A stretch of DNA of 64,000 nt, from positions 1 through 64,000 of the forward strand of contig NZ_SPQO01000012.1 of the NCBI RefSeq assembly GCF_004570325.1, read 5' to 3'. Of the stretch, positions 8,106 to 16,355 are shown piece by piece. Origin of the DNA: Mycobacterium sp. PS03-16. GTDB lineage: Bacteria > Actinomycetota > Actinomycetes > Mycobacteriales > Mycobacteriaceae. The stretch's first letter is position 1; each line of letters begins with the position of its first letter. The notes under the pieces are model-generated. The model was not told the DNA's origin. It saw only the letters and a program-made list of their open reading frames with translations, and did no database searches. The translations under genes were made by a program, and so were the position numbers.

Positions 8106-9953
8106 ATGGCTGATCTGAAATGCGCGGTGTGCGGCACGCTCAACGGTCCAAAGGCCCGGTTCTGCAAGAGCTGTGACGAACCGTTGCCCAAGCTCGCGGA
8201 CGTAACTCCAATCAGCGAGCCAGACAAGCCCGACGACGAGAATCGCGCGCAGCCACCGCAGATTGAACTCGCGACCACCGAAGTCACGCTGTCGCCCGAC
8301 ACGGCGGGCAGCGTCGACGTCCGGATCCGCAACAACTCGACGATCGTCGACGCCTACCGCGTCGACCCGGTCCAGCCGCCGCAGTGGCTCGAGGTGCAGC
8401 AGCCGGAGATCCGGCTGATGCCCAATGAGAACAAATCGGTGACCGTGACGTTCGCGATGCGGCCCAACAGCTTCGTCGAGGCCCAGACGGTAAAGCTACC
8501 CCTGCGGTTGTGCTCCCTGCGCGACACCACCAAGTTCGCCGAAACCCAGGTCGCGCTGGTGGTTCCGCCGAGCGGGCCCAAGGTCACCATCACCGCGCGG
8601 CCGAGCGTCGTCGGTCTGGAGGACGACACCTCGGGCAAATTCCAGATCACCCTGGACAACCACGCGAGCAACCACACCCGTCGCGTCGCGCTCAGCGGTT
8701 CGGACCCCGAGGACGCGGTGCGGTTCCACTTCGATTCACCCACGGTCGAGATCCGCGCCGGCAAGTCGGTGACCCAGGAGGTCCGCTTCGACGTCCCCGC
8801 ACTCGACGAGGGCGAGAAGCGGTCACGGCAGCTGACCGTCACCGCCACCGAAGGCGGCGAGTCGGACAGCGCCGTCGTGACCGTCGACCACGAACAGTCC
8901 GCCACGCTGCCGCTCAAGCTCCGCCTCGAGCCGAGCAAGCTGCGGGTCGAGGACTGTCCCGTCGCCGATCTGACCCTGCTTGTCGACAACCGCGACGGCA
9001 AGAAGGACCGCACGCTGCGGCTCGAGGGCCGCGACGCCGAGAACGCGATGCGCTTCACGTTCCCCGCCCCCGAGTTGGAGGTTAAGGCGGGGAAGGTGGC
9101 CACCGTGCGGTTCAGCGTGCAGGCCAAACAACCACCCGCGGGCGAGCAGTCGTCGCGGGACTTCACCGTGGTGGCCGCCGAGGGCGCTCGCGAGAGCGAA
9201 ACCAGCGGAACCTTCCTGCAGATCACCTCCGATCCGCCCATTCGCACCGTAGATCTGCGGTTGGACCCCGAGACGCTGCGCCGCCGGGACCGCACCAATG
9301 GCGCCTACCGGGTGACGATCGACAACACCGACCAGTCACAGTGGTTGCAGGCCAGCCTGTTCGCGTGGGATCAGGAGCGGATGATGCGGTTCTCCTTCGC
9401 GCCCGAGCGCTTCGACATTCCGCCCGGCGGATCGGCGGGCGCCTGGCTCAGCGTCTCGGCGGCAAAGCCGCCGCGCGGCAAGGAGGTCAACCGCGCATTC
9501 CAGGTCGAGCTGTCCGACGGTACCGACTCCGTCACCCGCAGCGGCGCGTTCATCCAGACGGGATCGAACTGGATCCCGATCCTGCGGGCGGTGCTGACCC
9601 TGCTCGGCGGGATCGTCGTCGGCATCGGCACGCTCACCCCGTGGATGATCCGGCTGCCCGACTACTACATGACCGAGCTGCCGAAGGTGGCGTCGGCCAC
9701 CGACCCGATCCAACAGACGCAACCGGCCGTGCGGGTCATGATCCTGTTCCTCGCCGCCATGATGATGATCGGTGTGGCCGGGCGCGGCGGAAAAGCCACG
9801 GTCTCGGCCGCGGTGCTGATCGTCACCACCCTCATCGGATATTTCGTCTATGTCAGCACCGTGGAGGCCACGGGCGGACCGATGTACGGCGCCTACCTGG
9901 TGGGCATCGGCGCGGTCATCGGCTTCGCCGGTGGCATGCTCGGCCGCCTGTAG
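8106..9953 (+). CDS. Zinc-ribbon protein with Ig-like repeats and C-terminal membrane segments
   Basis: 615 residues from the ATG at 8106; AGAGGAG ends five bases before it, favouring this over the GTG at 8100. The first 25 residues form a zinc ribbon (CAVCGTLNGPKARFCKSC). Four repeats of about 100 residues follow with Ig-like or NEW3-type beta patterns (for example RLEPSKLRVEDCPVADLTL and RLDPETLRRRDRTNG). The last 120 residues hold three to four hydrophobic spans (TLLGGIVVGIGTLTPWMI, MILFLAAMMMIGVAG, AAVLIVTTLIGYFVYVS, YLVGIGAVIGFAGG). Topology would place the repeats on one face of the membrane. It lies 34 bases after the cargo-like gene, so it may anchor or dock the particle; this is inference. 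Confidence 0.65.
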   Translation: MADLKCAVCGTLNGPKARFCKSCDEPLPKLADVTPISEPDKPDDENRAQPPQIELATTEVTLSPDTAGSVDVRIRNNSTIVDAYRVDPVQPPQWLEVQQPEIRLMPNENKSVTVTFAMRPNSFVEAQTVKLPLRLCSLRDTTKFAETQVALVVPPSGPKVTITARPSVVGLEDDTSGKFQITLDNHASNHTRRVALSGSDPEDAVRFHFDSPTVEIRAGKSVTQEVRFDVPALDEGEKRSRQLTVTATEGGESDSAVVTVDHEQSATLPLKLRLEPSKLRVEDCPVADLTLLVDNRDGKKDRTLRLEGRDAENAMRFTFPAPELEVKAGKVATVRFSVQAKQPPAGEQSSRDFTVVAAEGARESETSGTFLQITSDPPIRTVDLRLDPETLRRRDRTNGAYRVTIDNTDQSQWLQASLFAWDQERMMRFSFAPERFDIPPGGSAGAWLSVSAAKPPRGKEVNRAFQVELSDGTDSVTRSGAFIQTGSNWIPILRAVLTLLGGIVVGIGTLTPWMIRLPDYYMTELPKVASATDPIQQTQPAVRVMILFLAAMMMIGVAGRGGKATVSAAVLIVTTLIGYFVYVSTVEATGGPMYGAYLVGIGAVIGFAGGMLGRL

Positions 9954-10014
9954 CGGCGCCGATTTCTACCCGAGGGTCGTCCCCGCCCGCCGAAACGCGA
10001 CCATGGTGTAGATC

Positions 10015-10056
10015 TCGCCGCCGAAGCGTCGCCGCCGAAGCGTCGCCGCCGAAGCA
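10015..10056. repeat. 14-bp tandem repeat, three copies
   Basis: TCGCCGCCGAAGCG occurs three times in a row (the third with a final A) between the convergent zinc-ribbon gene and serine protease gene. It does not form an obvious hairpin. It may be a slippage product. Confidence 0.8.
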
Positions 10057-10064
10057 ACGACGGC

Positions 10065-11459
10065 TCAGGACTGGGGCTTACCGCACCGAGGGCAGAAGCG
10101 CACACCGGCTTCCATCCCGAATCCGCAGTTCTTGCACGCGGTTTGACTGGCATCGAGCGACGGCGCACTCGGCGCCGGACCCGGCGCAGGCGCCGGCATC
10201 GGGGCGCGCCGCGCCGCAGCGCCGCCGCTGGGCGCGTACTGCTGGTGCGGTGAAGCGCCCATCTCGGCCACGGCGGGTTCGCGATTGCGCCGCATCATCA
10301 CGAAGGCGAGGACACCGCCGCCGATCACGACCAGCGCCCCGACGATCGCCGCGTAGATCACCCACGACGGCGCCCCGGTCGGCGCGTCACCGCGTTCGGC
10401 GCGCAACTTCACCGCCTCGGTCCGCTTGTCCAGGGCGCCGGGGTACTGGTGTGACATCGCCAACGCGGTGTCGAACTTCTCGATCGCGCCGCTGTAATTG
10501 CCGGCGTCGAACTCCTCGAGGCCCTGCCGGTACGCCTCGTCGGCCGGTGAGAGTTCCGGCGTCACATTGGCCTGCCCCAGTAGTTCGTTGAACCCGCTGA
10601 CCGGGGCAATGAAGTTGAACGGCTGATCCTCGTTCGACGGCATGAAGCTGTTGACGCCGATGACGCGGCCCTGCAGGTCCACCGTGGGTCCACCGCTCAT
10701 CCCCTTCGACATCGGGGCGCTCACCTGGAACAGCGGTTGGGTCTTCCACGTCTGTTTCGCGCTGACGGTCCCCGACTTCACGGTCGGGTCCAACGTGTAG
10801 TCCGTGACCCCCTGGGTGCTGTCGGGGTAGCCGACCGCGAGCACCTCGTCGCCGACCTGCGGAGTGGAGTCGAGCGCGAGTTGCGCAGTAGGAATGGTGG
10901 TTTCGCTCAGTTCGACCTTGAGCAACGCGACGTCACCCTGACCGAGAGGGCGGAAGGTCACGACCCGCGCCGGGATCGGATTGGCCTGCTCACGCTGTCC
11001 CGCACCGGATACCAGGATCTCCTGATCCGGTCCGCCCCCCGGGACCTTGCCCTCCACGGTCCAGGCGTTGGCGCCGAGCTGCTCGAGTTCCGCCCGCCCG
11101 ACCGGCCCGCCCGACAGCTGCTCGGCGGCGCTCATCACGATCGCCTTGCGGTTCTCGTCGGGGTCGACGCAGTGACCGGCGGTGCCGATGTAGCCGTCGG
11201 CGGTGATTGCGAAGCCGGTGCAGCGCATCGACGCCTGGTAGACCGCGCCGTCGTTGAGGGTCTGCTGCTGATGCGGGTCGACGACGGTGCCGGAGATCTT
11301 GGTCTCGATGTAGACGATCGCCGGTTTGATCAGGTCGGCCGCGCGGGTGCTCGACGAGCCGTCGGGTTGGGCGGCCACCGTCGCGGGGATCACCGCACCG
11401 GGTGCGAAGGCGAGTGCGGTGACCGCCACAACGCTGCACATGCTTCGGGTTCGTGACAT
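10065..11459 (-). CDS. Secreted trypsin-like serine protease with TPR, membrane span and zinc ribbon
   Basis: 464 residues. It opens with a signal sequence (to about residue 31). A chymotrypsin-fold protease domain follows with all three catalytic positions: His in TAGHC (about 95), Asp in GDVALLKV (about 175) and Ser in GMSGGP (about 255). A TPR-like segment (EFDAGNYSGAIEKFDTALAM) precedes a membrane span (WVIYAAIVGALVVIGGGVLAF, about 360-385). The extreme C terminus is a zinc ribbon, CKNCGF...CPRCGKPQ. With a signal peptide, the protease lies outside the membrane and the zinc ribbon inside. It shares this ribbon type with the product of 8106-9953. It could process or sense envelope events during particle release; no substrate can be named. 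Confidence 0.82.
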   Translation of the reverse strand: MSRTRSMCSVVAVTALAFAPGAVIPATVAAQPDGSSSTRAADLIKPAIVYIETKISGTVVDPHQQQTLNDGAVYQASMRCTGFAITADGYIGTAGHCVDPDENRKAIVMSAAEQLSGGPVGRAELEQLGANAWTVEGKVPGGGPDQEILVSGAGQREQANPIPARVVTFRPLGQGDVALLKVELSETTIPTAQLALDSTPQVGDEVLAVGYPDSTQGVTDYTLDPTVKSGTVSAKQTWKTQPLFQVSAPMSKGMSGGPTVDLQGRVIGVNSFMPSNEDQPFNFIAPVSGFNELLGQANVTPELSPADEAYRQGLEEFDAGNYSGAIEKFDTALAMSHQYPGALDKRTEAVKLRAERGDAPTGAPSWVIYAAIVGALVVIGGGVLAFVMMRRNREPAVAEMGASPHQQYAPSGGAAARRAPMPAPAPGPAPSAPSLDASQTACKNCGFGMEAGVRFCPRCGKPQS

Positions 11460-11471
11460 CGCGCAGCTCTC

Positions 11472-12743
11472 CTAGGGGGCGATCGGATACTCGGCTGTCG
11501 GGAAGAGCTCGGTGATCGGTGTGTCCGGTATGACGAACTCGGTGACCGGCACCTCGGGGATGACGACCTCGGTGAGCGGCACGTCCGGGAACAGGCCGGT
11601 GATGGGCACGTCGGGGATCACGTCGTTCACCTCGGGTGGATCGACGACGGCCGTGTCCGACCCGCTGCCGGGAACCGACTCGACCTCGGACTCCGGGGCG
11701 AGCGCGGGCTCGATCGCGGGACTCACCGATTCGCTTGTCGGCGTCTCCTCGGAGGTGGGGGTTTCCACGGTGCTCTCGGTGCCGGTCTCGGTCTCGGTCT
11801 CGGTCTCGGTTCCGGTCTCGGTGTCGGTGACGCCGGAATCCGTGGTGTCCGAATCGGTCACGGGATCGCCGTCCCCACCGGACGTCTCATCCGAGGCCTC
11901 CGCCGCGATGGTCTGCTCACGGATCGCCGTCTGCTCGGCCTCCTCGACGACCTCCGGAGGCGCGACGAACGGCACCGGCTCACCCACCTCGATCGCCAGC
12001 GGCGGAGGTGGCGGCGCATTCGGGGGGAGATCCGCAGGTGACGACGTCACGTTGGTCAGTACGAACCGCTCCACGGGTTCGGACGTCGGTAGGACGGAGG
12101 CGAGCTTCTTGATGTTCCAGCCTTCCCACTCGTCGCCCTGGAACCGCAGTTGACTGACGGGTGCGTGGACGGCGGCCGGCGGGGCCAGCGGGTTCCCGCA
12201 CGCGCAGCGGACCCGGGGCATCCCGGTGTCGTCGATGAGCACGGTGGTGCCCTTCTGCAGCACCGACTGGAACGTGGTGACGCCGTTGTCGAATCCGTGG
12301 TTGGTGACGCGGGTGTCGGCGGTGAGCACCACCGGCGACAGGCCGCCCAGATAGTCACCGATGTCGCCGGCGTGGGTCACCTGGCGAAAGGCGTCGGCCT
12401 TGTCGGGGTTCTGCCCGAGGAACACGTCCATCTTCTCGCGGTCGCAGACCGGTGAATTGGTGCCGCCGTAAAGCCCGACCTCGGCCGCCGAGAAGGTCTG
12501 CGGCTCCTCGGATTCGCTCACCACGACGCTGCTAGCGGCCACCGTGTCGGGGGCGGCCGCGGTGGAGATCGAGTCCATCCACGGTGACGAGCCTGCGGAA
12601 CTCGCCGCCTCCAGCACTATCTGTGGGGTGTCGGCGTACTCGCTCTTGGTGCAGCCGGCCATGGACATCCCGGCGACGAGCACGCTCGCCGACCCGATCG
12701 CCATGGCCGCTCTGCGCGTGCCGTCGCCGAACCGAGTCTCCAT
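11472..12743 (-). CDS. DUF6777-like secreted lipoprotein with low-complexity tail
   Basis: 423 residues. The N terminus has a lipoprotein signal with lipobox MSMAGC, so the mature protein should be lipid-anchored outside the membrane. Residues from about 80 to 230 form a globular domain (VGLYGGTNSPVCDREKM, VTHAGDIGDYL, GMPRVRCACGNPLAPP) matching the DUF6777-type domain seen next to actinobacterial injection systems. The rest is low complexity: Thr/Glu/Ser-rich, then tandem imperfect repeats of the form PDVPLTEVVIPEVPVTEF. The gene sits 12 bases upstream of the serine protease gene. The two probably act together at the cell envelope. Confidence 0.75.
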   Translation of the reverse strand: METRFGDGTRRAAMAIGSASVLVAGMSMAGCTKSEYADTPQIVLEAASSAGSSPWMDSISTAAAPDTVAASSVVVSESEEPQTFSAAEVGLYGGTNSPVCDREKMDVFLGQNPDKADAFRQVTHAGDIGDYLGGLSPVVLTADTRVTNHGFDNGVTTFQSVLQKGTTVLIDDTGMPRVRCACGNPLAPPAAVHAPVSQLRFQGDEWEGWNIKKLASVLPTSEPVERFVLTNVTSSPADLPPNAPPPPPLAIEVGEPVPFVAPPEVVEEAEQTAIREQTIAAEASDETSGGDGDPVTDSDTTDSGVTDTETGTETETETETGTESTVETPTSEETPTSESVSPAIEPALAPESEVESVPGSGSDTAVVDPPEVNDVIPDVPITGLFPDVPLTEVVIPEVPVTEFVIPDTPITELFPTAEYPIAP

Positions 12744-12756
12744 GACGCCACCCCCG

Positions 12757-14817
12757 CTAGGAAACCGTTTCGACGCTAGCCACCACCGGGTGGCGCGTCG
12801 TGAGTAGTCGAGTACTCGATTCGCTGGGCGGGGCGGGCAGCAGCCGGCCGAGCTTGCGGAACTCCTGCTGGATCGCTGCGGTGACGTCGTCGGGACCGAC
12901 CGGTCCCTGCCGTGCGGCGGCCAGGTAGGCGGCGGTGACCGCCGCGGAACGGATGTTGCCGCCGGACAATTCGTACGCGGTGGCGACGTCGGCGAGCCGC
13001 AGATCGTCGCGCACCGGGACCGGCGGCCGCAACGCGGACTGCCACAACGCTAGCCGCGCGGACTCGTCGGGTAGCGGGAAGTCGACGATGAGATCGAGGC
13101 GCCGGGTGAACGCGTCGTCGAGATTGGCGCGGAAGTTCGTGGCCAGGATCGCCAGCCCGTCGAAGGTCTCCATGCGCTGCAGCAGATAGGCGCTCTCGAT
13201 GTTGGCGTACCGGTCGTGGGCGTCGCGAACCTCACTGCGCTTACCGAAGATCGCGTCGGCCTCGTCGAACAGAAGTACGGCGCTGACGCGTGCCGCTTCG
13301 GTGAAGATGCGTTCCAGGTTCTTCTCGGTCTCACCGACGTACTTGTCGACGACGGTGGCGAGGTTGACGGTGTACAGGTCCAGACCCAGATCGCCGGCGA
13401 TGACCTCGGCGGCCATCGTCTTCCCCGTGCCGGAGTCGCCGGCGAACAGGGCGGTGACCCCGCCGCCGCGTCCGCCGCCGGGCCGCATGCGCCAGTCGGT
13501 GAGCACGATCTCCCGGGTGCGCGCCCGGGTGGTGAGCTCCCGCAACTGCGCCAGGACCCGCGCGGGCAGAACGATGTCGTCCCATGACACCGCCGGTTCG
13601 ATGCGGCGGGCCAGCCGTTCCAGACCGGCCGCGTTCTGCGACCGGGCGCCGTGACGCAGGTCGGCCGCCCCGAGCGGCCGGCCGCTGAGGCGGGCGACCG
13701 CGTCGGCCGCCGACATGGCCGCCGCCACTTGGCGCGGACCGAACGCGAACTGGGCGGCGACGTCGCCGGCGTCGACGGTGTCGGCGAGCGGCCCGAGCGC
13801 GCCGCGCCACAACGCGAGCCGCTCGGACACGGTCAGCCGGGACACGTCGGTGAGCAGGGGGACGACGCTCGACCAGTCCGGGTCCCACGTCACGGCACCG
13901 GTCAGCACCACCGGCACGGGGAGCTGCACGAGCCGATGGATGACGGCGCCGGTGCGGGCGCCGAACGCCTCGACCGGTGAGATCACCAGCGCGGCTTCGC
14001 GGAGGACCGCCTCGCGGCCCAGCACGGTGATCGTGTACTCGAGATCGTCGGCGCGCGCCGACCGGGCGGCGTCACAGCACAGCACGGGATACCCGGCCGC
14101 GGACAGCGCGTCGGTGGCCACCGCCACGGCGGTGCAGCCCGCGCTCTCTCGCAGGTAGCAGAGGCGTTGACCGGCGGCGAAAGCCGCGGCCAGCTCGGCG
14201 GATTGGCGGTTGCGGTGGCCGCACGGCGTGGCGAGCAGCTCGGTCAGCGCCGGGTCGGGGGTGTCGTCGCCGAGCAGGTGCGCGGTGACCCGGTCGGGCA
14301 CCCGCAGCCCGCGCGTCAGAAACGGCCGGTCGCCGTCCTCGACGAGTAGCAGGGAGTGGTCCACCAGCGGGGCGCCGGGCGTCAGCCGGGCCCTGGCGGT
14401 GGCGTCCATCGGCGACAGCCCGGCCAGCTCAAGGGCGAGCCCGATGCTGGCGCGGCGGCGGGTGACGTCGTCGTTGAGGTATCCGTAAAGCCGCTCGAAT
14501 CGCGAGTCGAGGTCGGGCAGTAAGCAGATGAGCAGGATCTCGGCGTCCGGTCCGGTGAGGGCGGCCGTCCGCGCCAGCCGTCGCAACCGGATCTCGTCTG
14601 CGACGTCCTCCTGGGAGCGGTCCGCGGCCGGTTCCGCCACCGGTGCTCGGACCGGTGGCGGTGTGAGCAGGGAGTCGACCATCTCGTCGCTGAGATACAG
14701 GCCGCGGAACGGATCGTCGGGCGCCGGGTCGTAGGAGCGGCGGTGTGCGACCAGCGCCCGGATCCGTCGCTCGACCTCCGCGGCGCGTTCGAGCAGGTAC
14801 CGGGTGCTCGCGCTCAT
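12757..14817 (-). CDS. AAA+ ATPase of the eCIS (Pvc15/Afp15-like)
   Basis: 686 residues. The C-terminal half is a classic AAA+ module: Walker A GDSGTGKTMAAEV at about 458-470, Walker B VLLFDEADAIFGKRSE at about 515-530, then a sensor stretch ILATNFRANLDDAFTRRLD. The N-terminal half (DUF-type winged or helical region) has a degenerate ATPase-like organisation with low conservation. Every complete eCIS cluster has such an ATPase, thought to help assemble or load the particle. The ATG overlaps the DUF4255 stop by four bases. It lies 13 bases upstream of the lipoprotein gene, so all four genes form one operon. Confidence 0.92.
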   Translation of the reverse strand: MSASTRYLLERAAEVERRIRALVAHRRSYDPAPDDPFRGLYLSDEMVDSLLTPPPVRAPVAEPAADRSQEDVADEIRLRRLARTAALTGPDAEILLICLLPDLDSRFERLYGYLNDDVTRRRASIGLALELAGLSPMDATARARLTPGAPLVDHSLLLVEDGDRPFLTRGLRVPDRVTAHLLGDDTPDPALTELLATPCGHRNRQSAELAAAFAAGQRLCYLRESAGCTAVAVATDALSAAGYPVLCCDAARSARADDLEYTITVLGREAVLREAALVISPVEAFGARTGAVIHRLVQLPVPVVLTGAVTWDPDWSSVVPLLTDVSRLTVSERLALWRGALGPLADTVDAGDVAAQFAFGPRQVAAAMSAADAVARLSGRPLGAADLRHGARSQNAAGLERLARRIEPAVSWDDIVLPARVLAQLRELTTRARTREIVLTDWRMRPGGGRGGGVTALFAGDSGTGKTMAAEVIAGDLGLDLYTVNLATVVDKYVGETEKNLERIFTEAARVSAVLLFDEADAIFGKRSEVRDAHDRYANIESAYLLQRMETFDGLAILATNFRANLDDAFTRRLDLIVDFPLPDESARLALWQSALRPPVPVRDDLRLADVATAYELSGGNIRSAAVTAAYLAAARQGPVGPDDVTAAIQQEFRKLGRLLPAPPSESSTRLLTTRHPVVASVETVS

Positions 14818-15530
14818 CGGCTCCGCCCGGGCTTCGCGCGGCGGGTGCGCCGGATCGCGGTCGTCGCGTCCGCGCCGGTGGTCTTCTCCGGTTCGGTTGC
14901 GGTGGAGCCAGTTTCGGTTGTCTCGCTTCGGGTTTCGCTGGGCGGCCAGCCGGCGATGCCGCCGGCGGTGAGGCTGATGGGCTGCCGCACCGCGGGTGCG
15001 GCCTCGAAGCGGCGACCCGTATCGGCGGGTGCGGTGACGACGACGTCGAGCGAGGGTTTAAGTTCGCCGCCCAGCGCGGTCCAGACGTCGGCGAACGAGC
15101 GGTCCTCCGGTGGGGGCAGCGCGACGCTGACCGGTACGGGCAGCCCGAGCGCGGCCAGCGATCCGGTCAGCACGTCGGTGGGCAGTGCCTCGTGGCGCAG
15201 GAAACAGCTCAGCAGCGCGGCCAGCAGGCGGTGTTCGTCCTCGGGCCGCTGGGTCCAGGCCGCCACGAGGTAGGACAGCTTGAAGTGGCGCGGCGGCAGA
15301 TGACGGGCGCGGATCAGCTCGCCGTCGTATTCGTTGAGCCAGCCCCGCTCGCGCCGGCGGAGGTCCTCGCGGATGTCGTACAGGTAGACGTCGACGGTCG
15401 GGCTGTTGCGCCGGGCGGCCCATTCCTTGGTCGGCGCGTCGAACGCCACCTCGACCTCCTCGCGGTCGAGCGCCTCGCGTTCGATCAACGTCCTCAGCGC
15501 GCGATCCACCTCGGGTATCACGCCTTCCAC
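14814..15530 (-). CDS. DUF4255 (Pvc16-like) tail-terminator protein of the eCIS
   Basis: 238 residues. The first 180 match the DUF4255/Pvc16 N-terminal domain: VIPEVDRALRTLIEREAL, EVEVAFDAPTKEWAARRNSPTVDVYLYDIREDL in separate blocks, then PRHFKLSYLVAAWTQRPEDEHRLL. This protein caps the distal end of sheath and tube in related particles. The last 50 residues are Thr/Ala/Arg-rich and probably disordered. It is the first gene of the minus-strand operon DUF4255-ATPase-lipoprotein-protease, with the palindromic site about 60 bases upstream of its start. Confidence 0.92.
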   Translation of the reverse strand: MEGVIPEVDRALRTLIEREALDREEVEVAFDAPTKEWAARRNSPTVDVYLYDIREDLRRRERGWLNEYDGELIRARHLPPRHFKLSYLVAAWTQRPEDEHRLLAALLSCFLRHEALPTDVLTGSLAALGLPVPVSVALPPPEDRSFADVWTALGGELKPSLDVVVTAPADTGRRFEAAPAVRQPISLTAGGIAGWPPSETRSETTETGSTATEPEKTTGADATTAIRRTRRAKPGRSR

Positions 15531-15574
15531 GGTCGTGGCTGCGTCGACGCCGCGGTACCGGCCGCTGTTCCGCC

Positions 15575-15606
15575 GGTCGGGCAGATGAGGCTGCCCGATC
15601 GGGCAG
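15575..15606. promoter_or_regulatory. Palindromic operator candidate upstream of the DUF4255-ATPase operon
   Basis: A perfect 16-bp palindrome CTGCCCGATCGGGCAG occupies 15591-15606, and a near half-copy GGTCGGGCAG lies at 15575-15584. The 14-bp core is identical to the palindrome at 3408-3421 in the sheath/DUF4157 promoter. The site lies between the LuxR stop and the DUF4255 start. It could alternatively act as a short hairpin downstream of the LuxR gene, but it lacks a T-run and the exact match elsewhere favours an operator. Confidence 0.65.
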
Positions 15607-15609
15607 CGG

Positions 15610-16233
15610 TCAGATGAGTCCTTCGCGCACCGCGTAGGCCACCGCGTGGGAACGGTTGCGCAGCTGCAGCCGGGTGGTGACGTCGTGCAGCACGTTCTTG
15701 ACGGTGCGCTGGCTGTAGCACAGCTCCCTGGCGATCTCGTTGGTGTCGTGGCCTTCGGCGATGAGGCGTAACACCTTGATCTCGCGGTCGGTGAGCCCGG
15801 TGAAGGTGAGGCCGCGGGGGGAGAGCACCTGACGCTGCAACCGGCCGACCTGTTCGAGCAGGTGCCCGAGCAGATCGGCGGGGATGACCCCGTCGCCGGC
15901 GGCGATCTTGCGTATCGTGCGGGCCAGCACGTCCGGTGTGGCCTCGTGGCGGCGCAGTACCCCGTTGACGCCCACTTCGGCTGCGGCCACCACGGTTCCG
16001 TCGTCCACCGTGGCGGTAACCAGCACGGTGTGCGGGACCGCCGCCCGGTGCAGCGACCGCAGCAAGCGGCGCGTCTCGTCGTCGAGCGCGTCGGCCACGA
16101 CGACGGCGACGGTCACCCCGGTCAGGTCGTTGCCCTCGACGATGTCGATGTCCGTCCGTCCGCGTAGTTGGCTGACCACGCCGGCCTGCAGGATCGGGTC
16201 GTCGGCGTATACGTAGGTGCGCACGCGGTCCAT
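15610..16233 (-). CDS. LuxR-family response regulator of the eCIS locus
   Basis: 207 residues. The N-terminal 120 residues look like a receiver domain (YVYADDPILQAGVVSQL, then VAVVVADALDDET with the candidate phospho-acceptor Asp). The usual Lys near strand 5 is replaced in GVLRRHEATPDVL, so phosphorylation-dependent switching is uncertain. The C-terminal 65 residues are a clear LuxR/NarL helix-turn-helix (LTDREIKVLRLIAEGHDTNEIARELCYSQRTVKNVL in consecutive blocks). No sensor kinase is visible nearby. As the only DNA-binding protein in the locus it probably controls the injection-system operons through the repeated palindromes. Four phased repeats precede its own gene. Confidence 0.88.
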   Translation of the reverse strand: MDRVRTYVYADDPILQAGVVSQLRGRTDIDIVEGNDLTGVTVAVVVADALDDETRRLLRSLHRAAVPHTVLVTATVDDGTVVAAAEVGVNGVLRRHEATPDVLARTIRKIAAGDGVIPADLLGHLLEQVGRLQRQVLSPRGLTFTGLTDREIKVLRLIAEGHDTNEIARELCYSQRTVKNVLHDVTTRLQLRNRSHAVAYAVREGLI

Positions 16234-16282
16234 TGGTGACCCCCTCGATGGAAATCCGCTCGATAGGGCACCACTATCCGGT

Positions 16283-16337
16283 CGGGCCTCAACATCGGCT
16301 CAACGCCGGACCGGCGGGCGCTCAACAAACGCTCAAC
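16283..16337 (-). promoter_or_regulatory. Four GTTGAG direct repeats on an 11-bp pitch upstream of the LuxR gene
   Basis: On the minus strand GTTGAG starts at 16337, 16326, 16304 and 16293, that is with steps of 11, 22 and 11 bases. All copies therefore fall on the same face of the helix. The array lies 50-105 bases before the LuxR start codon, and a GATAGT that could be a -10 element follows it. Phased direct repeats of this pitch are known for winged-helix regulators of the OmpR/SARP class. No such regulator is in the window. Confidence 0.6.
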
Positions 16338-16355
16338 GCGCAGGTTCGCGACCCG

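Noticed and set aside
11740-11850. Repeated GTCTCGGTCTCGGT run as a CRISPR-like or regulatory repeat
   Set aside because: It encodes the Glu/Thr low-complexity tail of the lipoprotein on the other strand; there are no spacers.
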